In this document: piece by piece, positions 10,881 through 23,640 of the stretch
Position numbering within the stretch: the first letter of the stretch is position 1
Layout: each line of letters opens with the position of its first letter
From: Nymphaea colorata
Taxonomy: Eukaryota > Streptophyta > Magnoliopsida > Nymphaeales > Nymphaeaceae
Length of the DNA stretch: 64,000 bases
Direction: 5' to 3'
NCBI RefSeq assembly: GCF_008831285.2
Contig: NC_045149.1
Span: 5,447,500-5,511,499 of the forward strand
Notes under the pieces: generated by a model
Seen by the model: the letters and a program-made list of their open reading frames with translations, nothing else
Databases searched by the model: none
Told to the model about the DNA's origin: nothing
Made by a program: the position numbers and the translations under genes

Positions 10881-13800
10881 TATGTAATGACATCACAATT
10901 AAATATCATAAAAAGTGTTTGCTTCATGTAGATACAAAAAAGTCTTATTTGAGAGAAAGGGGTTTGAGTTACAACAACAAGCCTATAACCTCCAACCAGG
11001 AAAAGAGAGTTTGTCATTGAGTTAACCTTGTGTTTAATGACTCAAGGTAAATATTATCGATGTTGACACATCTCACCTAAATGCAAGCAGAAGTTATCCA
11101 TTGATCATGAGTGAAAAAAAGAAGGGCAAAAAAGGAGAGACAAAGCAGGGCCATGGAAACTATGCAAGTGAATGATGAATAGACTTTATGGTAGAGTTAA
11201 AGACATAGTATTGCAGCCACAAAGAATTTCAGGTACATGCAATCATTTAAGTTTGTTAGTTGAACCATGTACATAGTGCTTACTATATATATGGTCTTAT
11301 TTTTCAACAATGGTTGAATGCAAGTGTTGAAAAACATCAATGATAAAAGATGGTGCTATAGAGAGGCTCGTACATGAAACTTAGTTTATTCTATTGGATT
11401 GTTTGCAGGGAAAATTGAACGGTGATTCTAGCTTTTTAGAATCACTTATCCATCTAATTTTCACCGTCCGATCCAACATGATGGATGGTGAAGAGAAAAA
11501 TAAGGACAAAAGGGTGATGGATTTTCTTTCGTCTAATATTAGTTTACACCTTTTTCTCCTTGTTTTTCTCAGCCATCCATCTGCTTTAGATGGATGACAT
11601 TGGCTAGATAGCTAAGTGACTCTAGATAACCAGAATCATCATTCACTCACACTTGTTTGCAGCCCCTTTCGGTTATTTTTGTTGTAAATCTTGTTCTTTT
11701 TTATAAATATCTTCTTATTTTTGGCAATAAGTAGGGATGTTCAATGAGTCCAAGCAACATGGGCTCAACTTGAACTTGCTCGAAGATACTTGACTCTAGC
11801 AAAAATGAGTCCAGCTTGAGCTTCAACTAAACGAGCCATGTTCAAGTTGTTAAGAGCTTGACTCATTTAACCCAACTTGTTTCTCCCCCTTTCCAGAAAA
11901 AAATTATTAGCGTTAAAACCCTAATTTTATTTTGCTCTTCAAACTTTGAACATCTTTAGCTTTGCCAATTTGGTCTTTGGTTCTCTCACCTCTACTGCTC
12001 TCGCATATGTAACTCTTTGTCTCCTCTCCTGCTCTATCCCTCTCTCTCAGGCTGTTAGTACCAGTGGTTGGTCAACGCCCCAACAGTTGTGCAAGCTGCA
12101 ACAACCAGCAATTCATTTCAGTTATTGTTATTTGTGATTCTGGGAAGAGGGCTATAACGAAAGGGTACTTTAGTTTTTGAGAACTTCTATCCTTGATGCT
12201 TCTTTTGGGTATGTTGTATGTTGTGTTCCTTTCTGTATTTTATGAAGTGCTAGTAAACTTTGTCTTCTCATTTCATGGAGAAATGGAGTTGCTATTTCGT
12301 AAATTGGTATTGGCTCTCTCTATATACAGTGAGGGTGAAGGCATATCTCAGGCATGAGTCGGTAGCCATGTTTGGGTTGGGGCATCAGGGGAACCCAACG
12401 TTTGTTATGAAAATACCAAGAAGTTGGCACCCGCAAACAACTGTACATCTGGAACCTAAAGTTGGGGCTTTGCATCAAGGCATTGGCATCATCCATCTCA
12501 TTGAGTGGCCCCAAGTCTCCTACCTCTGCTATTGCTTGTTCTCCATCTTCCAATTCCACAATAATGTTGCCATTCGCCCTCCCTCTTTTCCTTCATATAT
12601 CAATTCATTTTATGTATTCAGGTCATTTGCGTCAGGAAGTTCCACAGTGATAGTGGATTGGGAGGTGATGGTGGGGTAGACGAATGAATGGATTATTATG
12701 GTTCCATCTTCGGTTACATTCAGGTTTCAAGTGAAAGGCGGAGGGTTTTGTTTGTCTCATCTGAGCTATATGGAATTAGACTTTAATTTAATTGAGAACT
12801 TGGCATGGGGATGAAAATATGACTTTTCACCTATGAAAAAAAAAAGTCATTCACTGGCAAAATAATTTAATTCTTAAGTCCCATGTTTGTGTTTGTATAG
12901 GACGAAAGGAGTCATGGTTTGAATTTGATCGAAATCAGATCTAAAACGAAGAAACTATGTGCAAAACAATGAAATTTGGTTCATAAGGGCAAAGTCATCT
13001 TTTCATATCCTAAATCCCATATTTTTTAGTTGAATGTAGACTCTTGAATCCTATCTAACACTTATTTAGTCTTAGATTTTGATTTTCTCTTAATAAATTT
13101 AGGTCTATGTCAAAAATATATAAACCAAGTGGAAAAGAAAATAAATAAGAGTATTTTTATAAAAATTGAGTTGATGGACATGGTTTTTTGTAAAAAATAA
13201 AAAAGTATTGGAGCTAGGCTCTTTTTTTGTGTGTGTGGAATGCAGCTGCTTTCTCCCTCTCCCTTTGGGTTCTCTCAAGGTGATGCTCTCTCCCTTCTCT
13301 TGGCTGTTAGTTGCATTCCACCGCATTTTGTGTGTATTTCTTTTAGTTCGTTTTATTTCCAGCATTAATTATTTTATGTTTTAGTGCACATTGTTATAGA
13401 TTACGTAGTAAATAGTGTGCCCAAATTGGGGTTTTTTGTGGTCCTTAGCTAGGTGGATCTTGCCGGTCATGGACATCAGCTCTTGTGGTTTAGTTTTACT
13501 TTCTTATTTATCAAGCATTAATTTTGTGTGTTTTAGCATGTTTTAGATAGATATTACAGTTATATTGCTGGTTAATTAGCTAGAATCGGTGTTAAATGTG
13601 TCTATGTCATGCTTAATAGTTAGGACTGTATTAGTTTATAGTCTTGTTGATTTATAGCAGCTTTTTGATGTTTATTCTTCTACTTTCAGCTTTGATCAAT
13701 TAGTCTTTAATGTAGAAACATGGTTTAGGTGTTGATCAACATTTCTTGCTAATTGAGTGGTGTGTCGGCTTAATCTTGTGGGGGGTTTTGCGGTTTCTAG

Positions 13801-16607
13801 CTAAACCAAGGGTGTTGACTGCGTCCAATACATAATTTCTGTAGCTTTTCAGTGATTTCATGCTTTTCTATTATGTACTTGTCGTGTTTAGTTGTTCATT
13901 AACATGAATTAGATAATTATGTGTAGTTTTTATCGATTTGTTACTGTTTTCACTAGTAATTTCTAGGAGTTCTTGTGGCCAGCAACCCTCTACCTGTTCT
14001 GCAATTTAATTTTTCTTAATTTCCTACAAATATTTTATATTTAGTCCTTTGCTTGCTGTATTTTCATGCGTTTTAGTCAAACATAGTTTACTTGGTTGTG
14101 GCTAGATTCCTACTCTGCAGCTAGGTTTGGAGTCTTCTTGTTGTTTGACTGCTTTAATCAAAATACCTGTTGTATTTAGTTTCTATAATGAATGTTATGA
14201 ACCGGCACTTAATATATTTTCTGTAATTTAGAGAAAGAACATCTCACTTTTTGGTTATGAGGTAGCGAAAACAGGTAATGAAGTGGAAGAGTACCTAACT
14301 GTGGCTTTGGTAACTCCTTGGCAAGTTCTAGAGAGTCTGGCCACGCATGGCTGGACTATTCACGCCTCACACAAGTGTGCCTGCTGTTTTTCCATTTGTT
14401 TTCTATTTTATTTGTTCCATGAATAAGTGGATTAGGGGTTAAAGTAATTATTTCTGTAATTAGAATATGTTCTTTTTGGTTTAAGCAATTTTATATTGAT
14501 ATTGTCTTGAAACAGATAGCTAACTTAGGTAGTCTTTATTTTATTACAGTTTTCCTTATGCTGTCAACTTTTTAAGGTAGTTTAGGACATGTTATCTATG
14601 GTTGAATAGTGTAGGCTGCTATTGGTTTTGTTTCTAATATGATTTACCAAGCACTTAGATCAGTTTTCAATATATTTTGCTGTTATAGTTAAATCAGTAG
14701 GCTTGGGTTATGGTTTTTAGTTTAACATTATCGTTTCCACTGCTTTTTTATTTAGATCTAGATTAGAATATGTTCTTGAGGATGATTTAATTTCTTTTAT
14801 TGTCTAAAATTCTGTATTTAATTTTTTGCATATTCAACTCTAGTTTTTAGTATAGTTTCTTACATGTAGTTAGATATACTCATAACTATGGTTGATAGTT
14901 TTTTTTAATCAAAATTAGTTGTTAATATTTAAATATAGCTAATTTGATTGCTTATACTGTTAATTAGTGTTTGCAGGTTTCTAGGTATAGGGTCTAGGTG
15001 CTTTACGTTGTTTTCTACCGTACTTTTATTATAATTTCTACTGTAAATTAGTGGTTTCAATAGTTATTTCTTGTCCTAAAAGGTTTTAAACAAGAAGTAG
15101 TGTTCATCTTTAATTATAGCCAATTTAATAGTTTAAGCTGCTCCTTACTGTTTTAGGTTTCAAGCAAAGTGTTTAGGTGGTTTATCTTCTTTTTTTTTTA
15201 TTATTTCTTTTACTGCAAAATTCTGCTGTAGTGAATAATTAATTAGTTCTCATGTTTGAAGTAGTATTTTTGAGAAAGAATAGTTGTTAATAAATTATTT
15301 TAGCCAACTTAGGGTGAAAACTGCTATTTATGTAGTCATGTTTTAGAGAGAGAAAGAACATCCTATGATCCTATGTATTATTTTCTTTACAATTTTTCAT
15401 AATTGTAGTATAGTTTGGTAGCAAAAATAGTTATCTTTTGTTAAAAAATAGTTTTAGATGAAATTCTTTTTGATTAGTTAATGTAGTTAGTTTTTAGATG
15501 CAAATTTTTTTAGAGAGAGAAAATGCACATTGTACTTGAATGTTTGTAATGATGGTGCATTTCTTGCTGTATTTCATGAATTTAGGTTGTTGTTCAATGA
15601 AATCTATTAGTTTAATACATAGTTGCGTGGATTTGGATATATTCTAGGTTCTAGCAACTTACGTTAGTGGGTTGCGTATTTTTGAGTTCACGCCCAAAAT
15701 GCGATTGAACTAATCTAGGAGTGGACTAGCTGGTATTAACTAAGTCTAGACTCTTTCAACATAAAAAAACACTAGATGCCAGTTGTTTTTTGTATTAATA
15801 ACTGGTTAGCACGCACTTACGTATGTGTAAGGTATCTTCTTTTTGTACTTTGGCAGCTTTTTATTTCTACCGTTTTGTGCTCTAACTTGTTGTGCAGCTG
15901 AAACTTCTTTTATGCATCGTGCACCAGCTCAAAAGGGAAGCATGACACATCAAGGGGGGTGAAGAACTGTCCATGTTATAGATTGAAGGTGCTATTGAAG
16001 ATTGAGGACTCATCAAACATTTTGAGCCACCATTTTTTGCCATTCACGAATATGTACATGTTAAAATGTTCTTTCATGTCATCTCACATTTAGTTTCTTT
16101 CTTAATCACCTGATTAAAAACACCAATGAGTGTTTTATCACATTGCATGACTTTCTTCCATACCTAATGATGGAAGAAATATATTCTCTTGTAACAAACA
16201 ATTATGATTTTATGTTAATATATAAAATATTTAGAATCATGTTTTCCAAATGATTTTCAAAAGCAAATACCCTCTTTAATGAGGTTTTGGAGACTTAGCC
16301 TCGACTCTTGCATAAGTCTCAGTTCTTCTCCGCATACATAGAAAAATTGAAGTCGGATATTTTCAAGTTATTTCTTGATTTCAATTCTCATCAAAGCATA
16401 TGTGTATATACACGTTATATCCGTATATGTGCACATGACTATTTCTCTTTCTTTCTTTCTCTTTATGATTTAATATCTCTTTTTATAAATTCTCATACAT
16501 GTACATATGAATATATACACGTATGTGTGTGTGTGTATATATATATATATCTTTTCTAAGATTTTCTTCTCCCTCTGTATTTGATTTAATACTTTTTTTT
16601 CACAAGC

Positions 16608-16652
<45 letters not shown>

Positions 16653-17109
16653 TATGTATATATATACGTATCTCTCTCTCTTTTTTAAAACCTTTTATTT
16701 TATGATTTTCAAAATATCTCTCTCTCCCTCTCCCACCCTATTCCTCTTATATTAAAGTCTTTCATCTTTTTCATTCTTTCAAATATTTTCCTCCTATGAC
16801 TTAAAGTTTTCATTTTTTATTTATCGACTTCATCAAGAACAAAACTCAGGTAACGACCCGACCTCTTAACTACCATCTCTGCAGGGCATCCAATTCTCAA
16901 AGTTTCCCTATCAATTTAGGTGGCATTCTTGTGTTTCAAGAACCATTCTTTTGAACATGCACAAGCCTTTGTCTTAATAATTTCTTTTCAAATTTTATGG
17001 CCTCTCTTTCTTGATGCTAAATCTATGGGTAACTGCATAGTTGTTGTAATATACAAAAACATCTTTCTAGTCACCAAATTTATTTCTACATGTGGAGCAT
17101 CTAACTCAT
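10881..17109. other. Interior of the Mutator-like element; no gene recognised
   Basis: About 6 kb separates the transposase remnant from the right arm. From about 13400 to 15900 the plus strand is strikingly T-rich with scattered TTTAG and GTTTAG motifs, like a long plant intron or untranslated leader, and has no long frame. A minus-strand frame at 12320-12559 (with VELEDGEQAIAEVGDLGPLN and MDDANALMQSPNFRF) looks protein-like in composition but matches nothing I can name. It could be captured or passenger sequence. A segment at 11733-11880 resembles the GC-rich end of the local MITEs (TAGGGATGTTCAATGAGTC). Confidence 0.45.
16611..16650. repeat. (TA)n microsatellite
   Basis: About 18 uninterrupted TA units. 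A shorter (GT)n(TA)n run lies at about 16524-16550. Confidence 0.92.
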
Positions 17110-18600
17110 AAATGCCTGGTTCCTATATGCATGTATCCATTGAAACACTATGTGTTATTCATGCATGTGCAAATTAGCAAGAACACTTTTCTCTATTTGT
17201 GCATATCAAAACACTCTTCCCATGCATATGAACACTCACCATTGCCTCTTCCTACATGTATGCAAATACTGAAACACTCTGATCTTTTACATATACATTT
17301 GACATATGATTCCCTGTTGTAAATCATCTTTAACCACAAGTACGTTGATTGCATGTTCATCCACCATGACATTTGTGTTGTCATCTCACAACATTAACAA
17401 CCAGGGGTGGAGCCAAAAATTTTTCATGAGGGGGCCGAATTAAAGTTTCTAATTTTGACTAGGGCCGAAATATCATTTTTCAAAATGTTTATATAAAACA
17501 AGTGAAATTTTCTAAAATTTACATGTAATTTTATTTTGAAGTGGAGTCAAGGCCTGCCGGGCCCTACCTTGCCTCCGCCCCTGTTAACAACAACATTTAC
17601 AACCCATGAATTACCTAGATGTATATATCTCACAAAAGTAACAATGTTGACATAAGGTACAATAACTTTACCAAAAATTCTAGCATTCTAGTTTACACAC
17701 ATAGCAAAAGCAATAACATTTGATAGCACTATATCACTTTCAAAAGCCTAACTATATGCATTAACTCTACATTGATCACATTTATGTTAAAATGGTTATA
17801 AACACTAGTGAAACTGCATGCAATAATGCTTTATTGATAGCCTTTACACAAAAATTATAGCAGACACTGGCGTAACTAATAGGATTAGGAAACTGCATGC
17901 AATAATGTTTTTACTTATACCGTTTGCCTTAAAATGGTAACAGATTCTTGCATAATTGCATACAACAGCACTATCCTGATAGGATTCTCATGAATGTGGT
18001 AACTGAGGCTAATATAACTGCATGCATGCTCTACTAATAGCGTTTATGTTATAATGGTAAAAAATGTTGACATTTTTGCTGGCAAAAACACAATATTGAT
18101 CACGTGAAAATACTGACAGCTATATGTGTTTACAATAATGACAATGTTTTTATACATGTTGCTCGAGTTTAACATGAAGTAGAGGATTAAAAATGCATTC
18201 ACATGTCAGTTGTAACAACTTGTTGTCTCTTTATTGTACGGGGTAGTGACCAATCAACATTCTCTCCAGTCAACTTATGCTTGGACAAAATATTATTCTC
18301 TTTCCACTCTTCATATCTCTTTTCTACATCATATAACAAGTGACAAAAGTAGTGTAAGCACTCTTCCTTGTCCACATATGAAGTAGTTATACTCAACGCA
18401 CATCATGCATTTTTGTTTACAAAAGCATCAACAGTGATGCTTTTATCGAACTGAAGTCGCATTGAATGCCTCATCATGCATCGAGTGGGAAAACTGAAAT
18501 TGCTGTTTCATAAACAAGAATTCATTGAAATGGTAACCGCCCGTGCAAAAAGCAATCAGGGGCACATTTCGAATCTATTTTTTTATTTCAGAAGTAGGTG
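17110..18600 (-). repeat. Right inverted arm of the Mutator-like element
   Basis: This is the reverse complement of the left arm, with a 182-bp insertion at 17402-17583. Between about 17740 and 18070 it has the same degenerate repeat array (AACTGCATGCAATAATG, then TTGATAGCGTTTA-like) as the left arm. Outside 18600 the complement reads toward GGCATTTCAAAAACGCCC, a candidate outer terminus near 18625. Confidence 0.82.
17402..17583. mobile_element. hAT-type MITE (182 bp) inside the Mutator arm
   Basis: The ends CAGGGGTGGAGCCAA and, on the other strand, CAGGGGCGGAGGCAA match at 13 of 15 positions. The flanks are a perfect 8-bp duplication, TTAACAAC, at 17394-17401 and 17584-17591. Short length, inverted ends and 8-bp target duplication are diagnostic of a non-autonomous hAT transposon. 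It must postdate the Mutator-like element because it splits one arm. Confidence 0.93.
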
Positions 18601-18625
18601 AAGGGCGTTTTTGAAATGCCTTTTC

Positions 18626-20132
18626 TTGTATTTGTTACGTCCTCACTCCAACTTACGGACATCTATGGAATACCAGCCTTATAACTATTTTACATTAGCC
18701 GCTTCGTCTTGTGAATTTCAAGGGCACTTCTGGAATGCTACCTCGTTATTGCTGGCATCAAAGCCTATAGATCTTATTCGATCCAAAGGAGACTACGTAT
18801 CTGCCGCCCTCCTAGAATACTTGTGACTAAATACTATATGCATGTGAAGAATGCCTAATGCATAACACAAGATGCACGAAACTCTTACTGAATGCAACAC
18901 AAGATGGCTAAATGCCGTGAGCCATGCATACAGAATACAAGTTGTCGTCTACACCAGATGATAAAACATAAATAATGCATATCTGCATGCCAACCCAAAT
19001 ATCCATGCATGCACGTGATAGCACGAACTTAATTGTGACACTAATGCCACACGCTGCTGCCAGTGAGTGCATGAACATGCCATAGAGTTATCGTTTAATA
19101 AAATGCATGATCATTCTACTCACATCATATGCACAAGCCCTTACTACAATGAAAGATGCATAGATAAATAAAATGTGTGATGGATGCATATGCATGTTCC
19201 AAGCGACGATGCATGATAAATGAAGGATGCTTGACATGGAGTACACGTGGGGAGGCCTGAAGGCACAACACACGATACATGTTACATCTCCTAAGACTAG
19301 GATAACATACATGGCATGTTAGTTCCTACCAAACCTAAAGTTAGCCTAGTTTGTTCTATGTTAGTCTATGTCATACATTGTGTGCTAGTTAATTTTTAAG
19401 CCTAAGTAGGAAATATTAAACAAGGACACCACCACCTTCGATGACACATGTGGGGCCCAGACATATGGTCATCCTACTTAGGTTGACTTGTTGATCAAAA
19501 GCTTATCTAATCTGGTTAGTTTCTAATTGGTTATCCTAATTAAATTAATTAATTTAAATTGTTTCTTACATGAGACACTTTCATGAAACTCCTCCTCAAT
19601 GATCACCTCCAGCTGATGCACATAAGGAAGACACTATCCAATAAAATAGTTTGCTAAATTTCTAGATTAATGGTTAGAAAAATTAGGATTTTCTTACTTT
19701 CTTTTTTCAGTTAAACACTCACCTAAATCTGGTAATACTACACGTTTTTAGAAAACGGTAGATTTCATCCCAGAAATCCTAGAAATTGGCAGCTAAGGGG
19801 ACACCTCATACATTTCTAAAAGGCCAATTTAATTAGAACCTTCAATACAGATGTACAAATGAAACCTGGCTAAAAAAAAATCATATAACACAAAATTCCT
19901 ATCTAAATTATCATGAATTTTGTGAGGCCAATTTATATCCATCTAAAACAACACAATCTAGTTTCAAAAGAAAAATGAAAATAAAAAAGATATAAGAAAT
20001 TGTTAAGTTCCTAACCTACAGCCTGATATAAGAGAACTTCTTTATCTCACAAAACATATATTCCTAACTTTGTCAAGTATTTCCTAAAGTGCCCCCACCT
20101 TCTACAAACTCCATGAACGTAGATGCAACCTT
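18626..20132. other. Intergenic sequence, no feature recognised
   Basis: There is no coding similarity. 18830-19310 is rich in ATGCAT/TGCATG motifs; 19320-20130 is AT-rich and unremarkable. Confidence 0.5.
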
Positions 20133-20575
20133 CACTACAAAAAAACTTTTGATTACGCTACAAAAGTATCAGTGAAAACAAAAAAGCTTCAGTATAATAT
20201 TCGCTGACATCTTGCTAATGCATTAAAAAACACCAGTAAAGATGTGTCACTAAAGGCTTTTATAACATTTTGCAACACATCAGGCAAAATTTTCTGTTAG
20301 TGAAATGAAGCATATTAGTAAATATTGAGTCACTACTAATGTTCTTCGCATCCGAAAAACCTCTGTCAGTCATCGCTAATGGATTTACTGATGAAAAAAT
20401 ATCAGTAAAACTACCTTTTTATACTGACGCTAAAATATCATGACGTTTATTAATGTCAGAAAATATTTCCTTTTTTTTTTCTGACTTCTCTTTGCATTAG
20501 TAAATGTTTGTTGTAACTGACAATTGCTTACGTTAGAAATAATTGTTTACTGACATCATCCATAGCATCAGTTTA
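20133..20575 (+). mobile_element. CACTA (En/Spm) transposon left end
   Basis: It begins CACTACAAAAAAACTTTTG, a typical CACTA terminus. The next 440 bp carry repeated subterminal motifs in both orientations (ATCAGTAAA, TTACTGA, CATTAGTAAA, GCTGAC), as expected for transposase-binding arrays. I could not find a matching …TAGTG end nor a transposase domain, so this is probably a truncated or long, unresolved element. Confidence 0.68.
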
Positions 20576-21117
20576 ATATTTTTCTTTTCCTTTTAGCCTA
20601 AATTATGGTATATACTAATATTGGGTACACATGAAAATGTATCAACTACATTAGATCAACCGAGAAGTAGCAAGCACATATATTATATGCTACTGCTGCT
20701 CCAAATGATGCATTGTGAGATAAGGAGAAATAATCCAAACAACACACCGATAGCTCTCTAATATATATTTCACGAGCAACTATCAATCCAACAACAAAGT
20801 TCGAGGACATGCTGTCCTCTACCATGGCTTCTGATGAAAGCTTTGCTCCAAATGTTGCCAAAGAGTACATTCGTGTCTGCAGAAAGAAAAAGGCAACTCA
20901 ACATGAAAAGTAGCACAAATGTCAACATAGTGGAGTAAAGGAGCACAATTCATATAATTTTGTGCAATCTTTCAACAATGACACTGGACATGCTCAGGAC
21001 CTTATTTTCTTTCTGTTTTTGTTTTTCTCTTCTTGAAGCACTTCGATAATGAGGACGGCACATCTTATACCCAAAAGAAGAATATCACGAGGAAGAAGGA
21101 AATAGTAGGGTTACCAG
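20576..21117. other. No feature recognised (possible CACTA interior)
   Basis: A minus-strand frame at 20646-20870 is short and matches no family I know. It may be interior sequence of the CACTA element that starts at 20133. Confidence 0.4.
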
Positions 21118-21484
21118 TAGACCTGGGCAACGGGTGGGGGCGGGTCGGCCCATCAGGCCCGAAACCCGGCCCTGGCCCGGCCCTATAGCTCGGGTCTCGG
21201 CCCGCGGCCCAACTCGTCCTGGTCCGTTTGGTAATAAAAAATATTTTTTAATTATAAAATAATTTTTTAGTAATATAAAATATATTTTACTAATAAAATA
21301 CATATTATTAAATTTTAAAAATTTATTTTTTTTAATTATAAACGAGCCGCATCGGGCCGGGCAAATCCAGGCCGCACATCAGGCCCAGGCCCAGCCCGCC
21401 GAGCCGTTTTCTCGACCCGAACCCTGACCCGACCAGGCCGGGTACCGGGTACCCAATGGGTACCCGGCCGGTTGCCCAGGTCTA
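21118..21484. mobile_element. hAT-like MITE, family copy 2 (367 bp)
   Basis: The left end TAGACCTGGGCAACGGG and the complement of the right end TAGACCTGGGCAACCGG form near-perfect inverted repeats. The flanks gttaccag (21110-21117) and gttagcag (21485-21492) agree at seven of eight bases. GC-rich arms with GGGTACCGGGTACCC-like motifs enclose an AT-rich core (about 21230-21345). Frames read across it are artefacts of composition. Confidence 0.88.
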
Positions 21485-22432
21485 GTTAGCAGAGAAGGAA
21501 AAACCCTCCTAATGAAACCATCACAATGTGCTCTACCTTTACTCAAACTTTCACACTTCCCCATACTTGAATGAAGTGATTTTTTTGAAACATGCACAAG
21601 TTTGACACAGCAAGGCGACTTTGACAAACCTAAAATGCAATAAGTACGTCTTTCAGGAAGCAAAATATAAACAAAGAAGAATATGTATATAAAAGATATT
21701 TTCTTCCTTTATACGTCACAAGTAGAAACATCAGAGTTATGCAAGAAGTATCATATTCCACAAAAAAATGATAGGTTTGAATGCCATAGACATATATAGA
21801 GAGAGAGAGGAAATAAGAACTTACATGACCCTAGGCAGTGACGCAAATAGTTCAAACCCTTCATGCCTCATGTCAAAATACCAATGTTGAATTTGGAAGT
21901 AATTACGTATACGTTCGATAATGTTGCAACGTAGAAGTGATAGAAGCACAAAAAAGTAATACAAAATAAAAAAGAAAAGAAAATACTATCAATTTTATGC
22001 TTCAAAAAGAATAGCTCAAGGAACTTTTAACCCACAAACGAAGGTGAAGCTCACTTCTCCCACGAAACTCATAAGTTTACGAAGAAATGCCTGAGATAAT
22101 TTTTATGGCAAGATTAGTTTTTGCCTCAGCCATGAATTTGAAAACCTTTTTATTTGCAAAGCAACATCTGTTGACATCTATAAGAACGGACGTCCCTGAT
22201 CCCAGTTCATTAGTTCTTTTGTAGGTTTCAAGGGTATCTTGGAGTTCGAGCCAGCCTCATCTAGCCCTCCAGGCAGCTCATGTCCAACAAGAGGAAGAAA
22301 GAAATAAAGAAAGAAGAAGAAGAAGAGGAGGAGGAGGAAAAATAAAGAAAGAAGAAGAAGAAGAGGAGGAGGAGGAAAACCTGGTATGCCAGCCCCTTCT
22401 CTCTCTTTCTTTCTCACACACACATCTTCTCT

Positions 22433-22480
<48 letters not shown>

Positions 22481-22895
22481 TTTTCTCTCTTTCTCTCACG
22501 CTTCTCTGCATCTGAATAAAGCTTTCCATAGTGGCTTCTAATGTTCGATTCCTTTTTTACTTTTTGCTTTTTTTCGTTATTGTTTTAATTGTTTGCATGA
22601 TACATGTATGGAGTAAGTTGTGGTCGCCTCTATGGACGATTGCTCCTTCTTGAAATATGTGTTGCTTTTTTGTTCGTGTTGATCTTTTTTGTGTATGTTT
22701 GCTTGCATGGTTGTGCTTTTTTGGGTTCTGAGGCCACTAAAGAGGTTTGGGTCGCGTTCATAAGCATAACTCTCTCTTCACTGACAAGAATATGTTCTGT
22801 TTCCCCTTGTTCCATTGCATATTTTGCAGGATTTACAATGAAGCCTTAAGTTATGACAATGCATGATTAACTTGATCCATGGAAAACTTCATGCG
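21485..22895. other. Intergenic, purine-rich repeats and a (CT)n microsatellite
   Basis: A unit of about 38 bp (AAATAAAGAAAGAAGAAG, then GAGGAGGAGG) is repeated twice at about 22302-22378. A (CT)n run occupies about 22438-22475. No gene is supported here. Confidence 0.7.
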
Positions 22896-23520
22896 CTATA
22901 GTCTCATAGTTCTATATGGTATGTTTGTGTTATTTGTGTTTCCACATGCGTGATCTTTGTTAATTTCATGTGTATATTTTAAACATTTTAATTTTATGAT
23001 TTGCAAGTTGTGCAAGTCTTGGACTAGACTCTCCAACTTCATTCCATGTTTTAGAGACTTAGGTTCTTCAGCTGAAGCAAAAACCTGTTTTCTGTAAAGA
23101 TTTTGTTTGTTGTCTAACTTCTGAAACCCATTTCTCTCAATCGGTGAGTCGTATTGATGATCCATAGACGGCATTAGTTTCTTATATGTGTCTAGTAAGT
23201 CCCCACCAAATTTTACATTTGGTCGATCTTTCATTACCTGTTTTATGCAATTTACAGGTTGTAGAAATTCGGTCTTGACCTTCAACCAACTTGGGAACTC
23301 AAGAAGTTGAGCTCTAAAACTCCAATTCTTGTTCCGCATAAACCAACGTTAGCTCTATATGTTTAGTTATGCGCCACCAATTCTTATCCAATCCAATATG
23401 TTTTAACAGGTCGTCGAATCGATTTTGTGGAGAAAGGTTTCTGCTGCAATTTTTCTGTGGATTTCTGCTAAAACTAATTTTTTTTGTCAACCCTGTAATG
23501 TCATAGCCTCTTATTATCAA
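22896..23520 (-). pseudogene. Unidentified protein-like sequence with one frameshift
   Basis: Two minus-strand frames join near 23315-23340. The first (from 23520) includes RFDDLLKHIGLDKNWWRIT and AEQELEF. The second continues RAQLLEFPSWLKVKTEF, KQVMKDRPNVKFGGDLLDTY and LMPSMDHQYDSP. Amino-acid use looks like a real soluble protein, and a one-base slip would connect them into about 200 residues. I do not recognise the family. It lies between two CACTA-type ends and could be transposon-encoded or captured. Confidence 0.4.
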
Positions 23521-23640
23521 TAGTTTTCTTGTGCTTCCACTTGGGATATTTTATTTGGCATACCTAGTGTCCGCCCATGTTCTTCTAGATTAATCCAAGT
23601 CCATTTATTAGGATAAAACACATCACAAAGTTGGTTGTTT

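Larger units (their letters stand above)
7560..18625 (+). mobile_element. Mutator-like element with long inverted arms and FAR1-type transposase
   Basis: The sequence from about 7592 to 9258 reappears in inverse orientation from about 18600 back to 17110. Anchor pairs are 7592/18600 (CACCTAttCcGAAATAAAA type), 7991/18280 (ATAAGTTGACTGGAG), 8101/18172 (AACTCGAGtAACATGTAT), 8655/17790 and 8935-9060/17345-17220. Between the arms lies a decayed FAR1-type transposase on the plus strand. Long terminal inverted repeats with this transposase type are known for plant Mutator-like elements. The exact termini and the expected 9-bp target duplication could not be found; the left end is blurred by local duplication at 7490-7600. 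At least two small elements (9260-9704 and 17402-17583) inserted later. Confidence 0.8.

Noticed and set aside
21379-21663. 94-residue minus-strand frame
   Set aside because: Half of it is the GC-rich arm of MITE copy 2; no protein similarity.
22178-22529. Arg/Glu-rich frames
   Set aside because: They are translations of CT/GA microsatellites and of the 38-bp purine-rich duplication.
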